Shown here: piece after piece, positions 1 to 6,682 of the stretch | Layout of the letters: the number at the start of each line of letters is the position of its first letter | How positions within the stretch are numbered: the first letter of the stretch is position 1 | Virus record (IMG/VR): IMGVR_UViG_3300034106_006613 | Span: 1 to 23,775 of that record | From: a virus | Length of the DNA stretch: 23,775 nt | Strand: one strand, 5' to 3' | Program-made: the position numbers and the translations under genes | The notes under the pieces: model-generated | Seen by the model: the letters and a program-made list of their open reading frames with translations, nothing else | Databases searched by the model: none | Told to the model about the DNA's origin: nothing

Positions 1-351
1 ATTTACATATCCTGTTCCTGTAATCGATGGTAATAATCCACTTACGCTACTATTGAAATCTGTTATATTACTTGATAAATGATCGTGTCCGCTAACGCTT
101 ACTGGAATATTATTAATATAAAGATTACTATTAAAATTACCACTAATAGCACTCAAAACTCCGCTGATATTAGCATTTCCAGTAATATCTAAAATTGATT
201 TTAAACTATTCCAATTACTGTTTCCGTCTCCTATTTTATATATATTATTTGTAAGATCATATCCTGGTTCACCACTAGCTAATACTGGATTAGTAGAATT
301 CCATTGGGTTGATGTTCCTCGTCGTATTTGAAAAATATTATTAGCTGGCAT
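1..351 (-). CDS. Tail fibre protein, 5' part only (runs off the left edge)
   Basis: About 117 residues are visible; the gene continues past base 1. The N-terminus reads IFQIRRGTSTQWNS, then a GE-P-G-Y-D segment and YKIGDGNSNWNSL. This is the usual N-terminal attachment module of phage fibres (the Mtd-N-like 'RRGT..QW....L..GE.G...K.GDG...W' pattern), which links fibre to baseplate. It is followed by a VSGHDH segment with one H-x-H motif and a 'DFNSSVSGLLPSITG' spacer much like those in the 693-aa fibre upstream, so the two are probably related or act together. The start at base 351 is preferred over 357 because AGGA lies 6 nt before it, whereas the first ATG is only one base from that site. 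It is the last gene visible in the fibre operon. Confidence 0.75.
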   Translation of the reverse strand, partial: MPANNIFQIRRGTSTQWNSTNPVLASGEPGYDLTNNIYKIGDGNSNWNSLKSILDITGNANISGVLSAISGNFNSNLYINNIPVSVSGHDHLSSNITDFNSSVSGLLPSITGTGYVN

Positions 352-359
352 AGTCATTC

Positions 360-1265
360 CTATTTATATTTATTATATACATATTCAAGATCTATGGAAG
401 TTAAATTATAGCCACCACCAAGTTTATTCATAAAAGTGTTGACATCATTATATCTAATGCTAATAAAAGGACCAGCATTATGAAACCAAAATGCACATAA
501 CACAACCAATTCATTATCAATAATTAAAAATCCAGGATTACCACTATCTCCCGCCACCAGTGTTTCTGTAAAACTAAAAAATTGATCATTACTACTTAAA
601 TTATTAAATAAAATATTAGGAACAGGTATTAGTGGACTACCATCTCCTTTATCATAATTTCTACCCTCTAAGCCGTCAACCCTTTTAGGAATAGCCTTCT
701 CTTCCGCATCAAGAGCTAATCCGTATACAGGAGTAGTTTCTGATAATGACATATATGTACTGTAATTTAATGGTAATACTTTAGCAAATTTAATATTAGA
801 CGGCATATCACTATCTAATAAACCTATAGCTATATCAGCAAAAGGATCAAATTCATATTTTATTATTTTTCGAGTAACAATATTACTATCATCATCAACA
901 AAAAGTATAGGAGTGCCTCCACTAATTAAAGCTATAAAAAAATGCTTAGCTAATAGGATATGTCGTGGACTAATAAGTGTTCCAGCTCCAACCGTCCAAT
1001 TAGCTCCACTCAATTGAGCAGGGCTAAAACAGCTTATATTAGATACTCCATTAAGCCAACATGAAGAACTTCTGGGGAATCCGCTTGGTCCACCATAAGG
1101 ATTTCGAGAGGCGTATATTTTTCTATCTGTCGTTGGATTTTTCCCTGTTAATCTACTAATAAAAGAATTATTAATATGATTATTGATCACATTTTTATCT
1201 ATGGCTGGACCGGGTCTGTAAATTTTATTATTTTTTATTTTTCTAGATAGAGTTTTAAATATCAT
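360..1265 (-). CDS. Trypsin-like serine protease in the tail fibre operon
   Basis: 301 aa. The chymotrypsin-fold triad can be read in order: His108 in 'GAGTLISPRHILLAKHF' (compare 'TAAHC' in trypsin), Asp144 in 'FADIAIGLL' (compare 'DIAL') and Ser241 in 'VAGDSGNPGF' (compare 'GDSGGP'). The spacing, about 36 and 97 residues, fits the family. No signal peptide is seen; the first 50 residues are basic and polar and could anchor the protein in the virion. Its ATG overlaps the TGA of the 693-aa fibre gene (ATGA) and GGAGGA lies 5 nt upstream, so it is translated with the fibre. Possible roles, all inferred, are maturation of fibre proteins, cutting of host surface proteins at adsorption, or a structural domain that has kept its triad. 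The family call is firm; the role is open. Confidence 0.8.
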   Translation of the reverse strand: MIFKTLSRKIKNNKIYRPGPAIDKNVINNHINNSFISRLTGKNPTTDRKIYASRNPYGGPSGFPRSSSCWLNGVSNISCFSPAQLSGANWTVGAGTLISPRHILLAKHFFIALISGGTPILFVDDDSNIVTRKIIKYEFDPFADIAIGLLDSDMPSNIKFAKVLPLNYSTYMSLSETTPVYGLALDAEEKAIPKRVDGLEGRNYDKGDGSPLIPVPNILFNNLSSNDQFFSFTETLVAGDSGNPGFLIIDNELVVLCAFWFHNAGPFISIRYNDVNTFMNKLGGGYNLTSIDLEYVYNKYK

Positions 1266-3343
1266 GGGGTTCCTCCGTCTAAAATTAACCCCTGAACATT
1301 AGTTATACTAGAGCCTAAATTTATAGTAGACGATCCTAGAGTTATATAACTAAAAGCTAATTGATTATTGTCTACTCCACTATGTTTTATGGTCACCGCG
1401 CCACTAACAACACTAAAATCGTTACTACTAAAAGAGGCTATACCTAGTCCCGATGTAGAAGCATATAGTGTGTCAATATAATTTTTATTTACAGCATCTG
1501 TTCCAGAAGTTGGTGTTGCTAAATTAGTTAAGAGATAATTATTAAAAGAAACATTGCCGCTAGGAATTGTTAAATCATTAATTCTATTAAGTCTAACCCC
1601 AGTATTAAAGTCTGTAATTTCAGAATAAGTATGTTGGTGTCCCAATAAAGAAACTCCGCTAGTACTAATAAGTAAAGTATCAGTATTGCTATAATACGAG
1701 ACATCTATTCCTGCTCCCCCAGATATTGATGTAGACAGAGACGAATTAATCAATCCACTTGTTGCACTATTAAAATCCGTAATATTAGCAGAGATATGAG
1801 TATGTCCAACTAAGCTATAATCTCCACTAGGCTGTAATCCAGTAGAAGATATGGTTAGAGAGTTATTATTATCATCATAAGATAAAGAAATATAAGATCC
1901 AGCTTTTAATAAATCGTTTACTCTATCATCAACCTGTTCAGAAGATAGTCCAAGTTGACCAGTTACAGCAACAGTATAAATTCCACTATTTGTTGTAATG
2001 CTTACATTAGTTCCGCCTAAAATATTTTTAACTGGTAATAGTCCACTAACTGAACTATTAAAATCACTAATATTAGATGCTATATGATTATGAACTAAGT
2101 TTGCCTTTTGACCTAATCCGCTAGCTATTGTGGTAGCAAAATTAGGATCGTTTCCTAGAGCGGAGGCCAGCTCATTTAACGTATCAAGAGTACTCGGAGC
2201 AGAATTAACTAGACTACTAATTTCATTACGTACAAAAGCTGTACTAGCCGCTTGAGTATTGTTGGTACCACTAGATGCTGTTGGTACTGTTGGAACTCCA
2301 GAAAAATTAGGACTATTTAGTGGAGCATAGATTCCGCTAACTAAGCTATTTACTTCGCTGTTAAAATTTGTAATATCATTAGAACTATGAGTATGACCAT
2401 TAATACTATAGTTTCCTGATGGTTGTAATCCACTAACGCTAATAGTATAAGTGTTATTAGAGAAATTAGAAGATACATATTCAGATCCACTAATACTTGG
2501 TAATAAACCACTGATGCTAGTACTAAAATTAGTAATATCAGAAGTTGTATGACTATGAATACCGCTAGCATAAACCCCAGAAGGTTGCTTACTGTCTAAA
2601 GCAATTTGCAAACCAGTAACATCACCTATAATATGAAAATGTCCAACAATACTATAGTTGCCGCTTGGTTGTAAGTTTGCTAAAGTAATTCTTGAATCTA
2701 CCGAACTACTAAAGTCTGTGATCTCAGAACTAATATGAGAGTGAACACTATTAGCATAATTACCGGATGGTTGTTTAGAGTCTAATGCTAATTGTAAACC
2801 AGATACATCTGATATTGAATGTTGGTGTCCTTGTAGACTATAATTACCGCTAGGTTGTAATCCAGTCACACTAATTGTTAATTTATTATTTTCATCATCA
2901 TAATTTAATGTTGTATAATTACCAGAAACTAATAAACTACTAACCCTATCATCTACTTGTTCGCCAGTCAATCCAAACTGTCCTGTAACTGCTACAGTAA
3001 AAATTCCTTGATTATTAGCTATATCTATACCACTTCCAGCTAATAAATTTTGTACTGGCAAAAGATTAGTTGGTATACCACTTAATGATATTATTCCACT
3101 AGAATAATTAATACCACTAGTTCCTATCAAACCAGATAATCTTGAAATTGGTAAATTACCCACTGTCCAATCTAACGGATATCCTTGGGGTAAATCTCCA
3201 ACCAAAGGAATGTTAATAGAATTTATAATTTCAACATTTGACGGAGAAACTAGTTCTATCTCAATATTATTATTTGTTGCAATATTTGTTTCTATACTAA
3301 TAGAATTAGTAGTTTCTATAATTTCTATAGTAGGCTCACTCAT
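1262..3343 (-). CDS. Large repetitive tail fibre protein with H-x-H motifs
   Basis: 693 aa, low in Cys, rich in Ser, Gly, Asn and Thr. A unit of the type 'LQPSGNYS..GH.H....D' or 'KQPSG.YA...HSH....I..F' recurs along the chain, giving eight H-x-H motifs at residues 173, 201, 235, 263, 317, 418, 514 and 569. A larger block of about 90 residues is duplicated (about 94-184 and 435-525, each with 'TVAVTGQ.GL..EQVDDRV'). Residues about 350-412 carry the familiar fibre module 'NTQAASTAFV...DTLNELASALGNDPNFATT'. The last 60 residues ('NNQLAFSYITLGSSTINLGSS') look like a repeated beta-strand tip. In T4 gp37, H-x-H motifs bind iron along a trimeric needle, so a trimeric fibre with bound metal is inferred. 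ATGA overlaps couple it to both neighbours. Confidence 0.85.
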   Translation of the reverse strand: MSEPTIEIIETTNSISIETNIATNNNIEIELVSPSNVEIINSINIPLVGDLPQGYPLDWTVGNLPISRLSGLIGTSGINYSSGIISLSGIPTNLLPVQNLLAGSGIDIANNQGIFTVAVTGQFGLTGEQVDDRVSSLLVSGNYTTLNYDDENNKLTISVTGLQPSGNYSLQGHQHSISDVSGLQLALDSKQPSGNYANSVHSHISSEITDFSSSVDSRITLANLQPSGNYSIVGHFHIIGDVTGLQIALDSKQPSGVYASGIHSHTTSDITNFSTSISGLLPSISGSEYVSSNFSNNTYTISVSGLQPSGNYSINGHTHSSNDITNFNSEVNSLVSGIYAPLNSPNFSGVPTVPTASSGTNNTQAASTAFVRNEISSLVNSAPSTLDTLNELASALGNDPNFATTIASGLGQKANLVHNHIASNISDFNSSVSGLLPVKNILGGTNVSITTNSGIYTVAVTGQLGLSSEQVDDRVNDLLKAGSYISLSYDDNNNSLTISSTGLQPSGDYSLVGHTHISANITDFNSATSGLINSSLSTSISGGAGIDVSYYSNTDTLLISTSGVSLLGHQHTYSEITDFNTGVRLNRINDLTIPSGNVSFNNYLLTNLATPTSGTDAVNKNYIDTLYASTSGLGIASFSSNDFSVVSGAVTIKHSGVDNNQLAFSYITLGSSTINLGSSITNVQGLILDGGTP

Positions 3344-3738
3344 ATGTTACACTCTAGGGTATCATTAGTTTGACTAAATCTCTTAATTAAAGTGATAGTC
3401 CCATATAAAAGTCTAGTGGTATATTTGCCTCCACCTATATAGAAATCATCTGGAGATTGAAGTTCAAGATCATATTTAGCGTTAGTGAAATTAAAGTCAT
3501 TGGTTGTTGATGCTGGAAATTGTAGTATTATTTTACCATTAATTTCGTCCATTTCAAAACGATATAAATTATTAGTATTTTCTGTGGTAAAAGTTTGAAC
3601 TCCACTATTGCTTTTCCATACTAATCTGGCGCACCAGCCGCTCAAGTTGACCGGATTTCCTTCATTATTTTTGTATGTGAGAGACAAAGAGAAAGAAGAA
3701 CCTTGTTCTATACTAAAGTCGTATTTGGCAGCTTTCAT
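3340..3738 (-). CDS. Small beta-sandwich-like tail or fibre-associated protein
   Basis: 132 aa. It opens 'YDFSIEQGSSFSLSLTYKNNEG' and continues 'PVNLSGWCARLVWKS', later 'GKIILQFPASTT' and 'AKYDLELQS...LLYGTITL'. This string of short strands is a common pattern in small proteins coded just before fibre genes of tailed phages, thought to be baseplate or fibre-adaptor proteins. No catalytic motif is seen. AAGG lies 8 nt before the ATG. Its TGA overlaps the ATG of the 693-aa fibre, so the two are probably made in fixed ratio. It is the first gene after a 97-bp gap, so transcription may restart here. The fold and role are inferred from pattern and position. Confidence 0.6.
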   Translation of the reverse strand: MKAAKYDFSIEQGSSFSLSLTYKNNEGNPVNLSGWCARLVWKSNSGVQTFTTENTNNLYRFEMDEINGKIILQFPASTTNDFNFTNAKYDLELQSPDDFYIGGGKYTTRLLYGTITLIKRFSQTNDTLECNI

Positions 3739-3835
3739 ACGGTTAGCCTTATTGGTTATTTAAAAATACTATTTATATAAGATATACACTAAAATACAAT
3801 ATGGCTAAAATAGCTAAATTTTAATTATACAAACA
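3739..3835 (-). promoter_or_regulatory. Gap with a TATAAATA box before the fibre genes
   Basis: This is one of the longer gaps in the late operon. On the minus strand it has TATAAATA at 3777-3770, 31 bases before the ATG at 3738. That octamer is the consensus of T4 late promoters, which need only a -10 box read by the phage sigma gp55, and the spacing would give a leader of about 25 nt. A sigma-like gene lies at 18.1-18.7 kb. In DNA this AT-rich the octamer will occur by chance a few times in the window, so support is weak. Confidence 0.3.
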
Positions 3836-4657
3836 TCATGGTAATCCTAAAATATTTGATCCAGCTACTCCTAACGGCTTTCTATTACAGGTCACATCTC
3901 CATTAATATTTTTTTTATTAAAGGAATTATTGTTGAATGTTGCATTTCCGGTAACGGTGCCTCTGTTGGTCGAACTGTCGTTGAACGTGGCATCTTCCTC
4001 GATAATGCCGCTGATGTTATTGTACGAACTATCATTAAATGTGGCATCAGTTAATACTCCCATATTGTATGAGTTTTCATAAAATGTAGAGTATCCTGAT
4101 ACCGTTGGAATTTGATAACCCAAATTGTGCGAATAACCGTAAAAAAAAGCGTTTCCTCCAACTATGTTTTGACCAGTAGGATCATTTATTGAGGTGTCAT
4201 CAAAGGTAGCATCACCAGTTATTGAGCCTGCGTTCCTTGAGTTTTGATTGAAAGTAGCATTTCCATCTACAAAACCTTCGTTTACAACACCACTATTAAA
4301 AATAACATCTTCATTTACTGTGCCGTAAACGGAATTAAATCCATTATTAAAGGTAGCGTTGCCGTTTATAACTCCATAAAATGTGATTGAAGTTTCCTGA
4401 TCCTCATATCCGTTAATACTACCGTCTAAAGTGGCCATTCCTGTAACATTAATGGATATTCCTAAGTTAGATGATATCATGGTAAAGTTAGAGACTGTTG
4501 GAATGGAACTACTACTATTGATATTAGCAACAGCAATAACATTATCACTACTGGTTGGCAAACCAGAAGCTTGAATAGAGTATCCGCTGTTTGTCCACCA
4601 ATTGTCTAGATTATTCCAGTTTCCGTCAACCGCTCCATTAAAATAAAAAGTAGCCAT
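3836..4657 (-). CDS. Beta-repeat protein, paralogue A (ATFN-type repeats)
   Basis: 273 aa. The N-terminal ~50 residues ('TFYFNGAVDGNWNNLDNWW', later 'GLPTSSDNV') nearly match those of the next gene upstream. From about residue 95 come nine or ten degenerate repeats of 15-20 residues, consensus (G/D)(N/D)ATFN(D/N).S.N.G.(I/V), for example 'DATFNDSSYNNISG' and 'GNATFNNNSFN'. Regular Phe/Asn spacing of this kind suggests a beta-solenoid. The C-terminus 'GVAGSNILGLP' matches 'GVNGSSILGIV' of the paralogue. It begins 1 nt inside the previous stop (TAATG), with AGGA upstream. It is probably a virion surface or fibre-associated protein by position. No enzyme motif is visible and the exact function is unknown. 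Confidence 0.7.
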   Translation of the reverse strand: MATFYFNGAVDGNWNNLDNWWTNSGYSIQASGLPTSSDNVIAVANINSSSSIPTVSNFTMISSNLGISINVTGMATLDGSINGYEDQETSITFYGVINGNATFNNGFNSVYGTVNEDVIFNSGVVNEGFVDGNATFNQNSRNAGSITGDATFDDTSINDPTGQNIVGGNAFFYGYSHNLGYQIPTVSGYSTFYENSYNMGVLTDATFNDSSYNNISGIIEEDATFNDSSTNRGTVTGNATFNNNSFNKKNINGDVTCNRKPLGVAGSNILGLP

Positions 4658-5553
4658 TATACTATTCCTAATATAGAGGATCCATTAACACCCTTTGTTC
4701 GATTAACAACTACAGTACCTAAACCAACTTTATTTATTGAGTTATCATTGAATATAATATTATCTACATTATCTATTACAGCATTATCGGTCATATAACT
4801 ATTATGGTTAAAAATAACTAATGAACTATGCACTACTGAACCATCTTCTTCAATATAACTATCATCATTAAAGATAACATTATCCGAAGCAGTATAGCCA
4901 TAATTACTTATATAACTATCATCATTAAATATAATATTATCTATAGCTTGTACTCCCGCTACTTCAGCAAGTACATAAGAACTATCATTAAATATAGCAT
5001 TAGATAATTTTAATCCCCAGTTCTGACTAACATAGGAATAATCATTGAAGGTTGCAGTACCAATAATATCTAATAAGTTTGTAGAAGAAGATATCCCCTC
5101 ATCAAAATGCGAATAATCCTTAAAAACAACATCTCCATCAATTTGTGCTGAGTCTATTCCTAGAATATATGAAGTATCATTTAGAATAACATTACCACTA
5201 ACAACACAACCAATACTAGCACTAGTATATAGAGATATATCACCATTTACTGTGGTGTGTCCGGTTATATTACTATTTCCATTCAGAATAGTTTCATTAG
5301 TAACATATATGGTTATACTATCTTCTTCTGTTTGCGGCTGGATATAAGAACCATTATTCATTGTTAAACTAAGTATAGTTATGGAACTTCCAGTATTACT
5401 TGTTACAGCACCTTCATTGAGTATCACATTGTCGCCACTAGAAGGTAAACTTGTTGCTTGATTTGAGTAGTTTGTTCCGTCAAAAGTCATCCACCAGTTA
5501 TCTAGTGTGGTCCATTCAGAGTCAACAGCACCATTAAAATAAAAAGTGGGCAT
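4657..5553 (-). CDS. Beta-repeat protein, paralogue B (IFND-type repeats)
   Basis: 298 aa. It shares the head 'TFYFNGAVDSEWTTLDNWW' and tail 'GSSILGIV' with paralogue A, but the repeats have drifted: 'NVILNDTSY', 'DVVFKDYSH', 'TATFNDYSY', 'NAIFNDSSY', 'NIIFNDDSY', 'NVIFNDDSY', 'LVIFNHNSY', 'NIIFNDNS'. That gives eight units of about 17-25 residues. Conserved ends with a variable repeat body are what one expects of tandem duplicates whose middle parts evolve for binding. The Shine-Dalgarno site is weak (AGG), while the stop overlaps the start of paralogue A. It is probably displayed on the virion near the fibres, by context only. A repeat protein with no enzymatic role is the simplest reading. 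Confidence 0.7.
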   Translation of the reverse strand: MPTFYFNGAVDSEWTTLDNWWMTFDGTNYSNQATSLPSSGDNVILNEGAVTSNTGSSITILSLTMNNGSYIQPQTEEDSITIYVTNETILNGNSNITGHTTVNGDISLYTSASIGCVVSGNVILNDTSYILGIDSAQIDGDVVFKDYSHFDEGISSSTNLLDIIGTATFNDYSYVSQNWGLKLSNAIFNDSSYVLAEVAGVQAIDNIIFNDDSYISNYGYTASDNVIFNDDSYIEEDGSVVHSSLVIFNHNSYMTDNAVIDNVDNIIFNDNSINKVGLGTVVVNRTKGVNGSSILGIV

Positions 5554-5564
5554 AAAATACCTAA

Positions 5565-5858
5565 TCAGTTGATGAACAAATCTGTTAGTACTTTAGAAGC
5601 ATTGTTTCCTAATAATTCTAAAATTCTAGCTTCAGCTTGAACTTGAGTATAATCCCCTATATTTGTGTACTCTTGATCTTTCCATAAGACTAAAGCTTTT
5701 GGTATGCCCATTATTTTAGCAATAACGTTTTTTCTTTTACTATTATCTATCAATGTAATATCAAGCTCGTTTAATGTAATAGGATTAAAACTTCGTATTG
5801 TTCCATCTTTTCTTGTAAAGCTTGGAGGAGTAAAAGATATCGGGTTTGGTAGATTCAT
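5565..5858 (-). CDS. Small phage protein of unknown function
   Basis: 97 aa, not recognised with certainty. It starts 'MNLPNPISFTPPSFTRKDG', has a 'PITLNELDITLIDNSKRKNVIAKI' middle and a 'LVLWKDQEYTNIGDYTQ' segment, and ends in a helix 'EARILELLGNN...LTDLF'. This layout (short beta head, 'LW...Y...GDYTQ', then a helix) is of the kind seen in small conserved proteins of phage tail regions. AGGA precedes the ATG. It lies between a fibre-like protein (3 bp upstream) and paralogue B (11 bp downstream), so it is translated as part of the fibre operon. A baseplate or fibre accessory role is a guess from position. Confidence 0.6.
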   Translation of the reverse strand: MNLPNPISFTPPSFTRKDGTIRSFNPITLNELDITLIDNSKRKNVIAKIMGIPKALVLWKDQEYTNIGDYTQVQAEARILELLGNNASKVLTDLFIN

Positions 5859-5861
5859 ATA

Positions 5862-6440
5862 TTAGTATCCTGGTACAAAGGCGATAATGTCCCATTTGTT
5901 TCGACTACTATCATAAGTAGCGCCTAACATGTCCATAGTTCCGCTACTAGTACTAAATGGTAATGGACTAGAGGCACTACTTGGAATTCTAAAATTATTG
6001 CCAAGAGTTAGTGGGATGCCACTGTTAGCATAACTTATTCTCCATCTTAAACTTTGACCATCAACAGAACCAGAAGGATTAGCTAAGATACCACTAGAGG
6101 CTAATGTAAGATCAAAAATATCTCCAAGAGTTGCGTTAGTATTAATTGTGCCACTAACACTACCTAATTGAACAACTGTTGTTGATCCTCCTCCACCCAT
6201 TGTCCCACTAGAAACAATTGTTAAGGTATTATTCTCGCTATGATGAACAAAAGCTATGCCACTGCCAGCAAGTAAACTAGTATTAAAATAAGAACTTAAA
6301 TCCCCTCCACCCAAATTAACTAAACTTGCGGGAATTTTTTTTGTTATAGCCTCTCCTGCTGGATCATCCATTATAAGTAATAAATCATCGCTAGTTATAC
6401 CTGTTGCTAACGGTAAATCATTAATTCTATAAATTGGCAT
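5862..6440 (-). CDS. Tail fibre or short fibre-like structural protein
   Basis: 192 aa. The N-terminus 'YRINDLPLATGITSDDLLLIMDDPAGEAITKKI' is a frequent phage fibre/baseplate head ('..LP....I...D.LL...D.....TKKI'). Then come Ser/Gly-rich stretches including 'LLAGSGIAFVHHSENNTLTIVSSG', which resembles the 'NLLAGSGIDI...LTISVTG' blocks of the 693-aa fibre. The C-terminus 'YDSSRNKWDIIAFVPGY' is typical of a small globular tip ('YD....KW.....PGY'). A strong AGGAG lies upstream. It is probably a virion protein of the adsorption apparatus. The shared spacer pieces suggest exchange of fibre modules within this operon. Confidence 0.65.
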   Translation of the reverse strand: MPIYRINDLPLATGITSDDLLLIMDDPAGEAITKKIPASLVNLGGGDLSSYFNTSLLAGSGIAFVHHSENNTLTIVSSGTMGGGGSTTVVQLGSVSGTINTNATLGDIFDLTLASSGILANPSGSVDGQSLRWRISYANSGIPLTLGNNFRIPSSASSPLPFSTSSGTMDMLGATYDSSRNKWDIIAFVPGY

Positions 6441-6443
6441 GTA

Positions 6444-6650
6444 TTAAGCTCCTAATAAGTTATTATTGCCAATAGTATAATATGTTATATTACTGAATCT
6501 AGTATCATATTTATTTTGTATATCATCAATAACTGGTTTATTGCTTACATAGTTATTTTGCTGATAAAAGCGACTTTTAGAATAAACACTTACTACACTA
6601 CCATTTTTTATTGGGTTAGCGCTAACGCTTTTGCTAATATCATTAGCCAT
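6444..6650 (-). CDS. Small hypothetical protein, first gene of the fibre module
   Basis: 68 aa, polar, rich in Asn, Ser and Tyr, with no recognised domain. It is supported by a strong ribosome binding site (GGAG, then ATTATT, then ATG), the same arrangement used at the likely start of the protease-scaffold gene, and by tight spacing (3 bp) to the next gene. Composition fits a structural phage protein. Its gene starts just after the homing-endonuclease-like gene, so that gene sits between the capsid and fibre modules rather than inside either. Function unknown. Confidence 0.55.
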   Translation of the reverse strand: MANDISKSVSANPIKNGSVVSVYSKSRFYQQNNYVSNKPVIDDIQNKYDTRFSNITYYTIGNNNLLGA

Positions 6651-6682
6651 AATAATCTCCTAAGAGAAAAGTAGAAAATATA

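Noticed and set aside
361-368. A second TATAAATA box, just before the fibre gene at the left edge
   Set aside because: It lies within 10-17 bases of the start codon, so transcription would begin at or beyond the ribosome site. Chance is likely in such AT-rich DNA.
3790-3830. Stem-loop after paralogue A's neighbour region (TTTAGC / GCTA matches)
   Set aside because: Only 4 bp of pairing in AT-only context and no clean T-tract; not a believable terminator.
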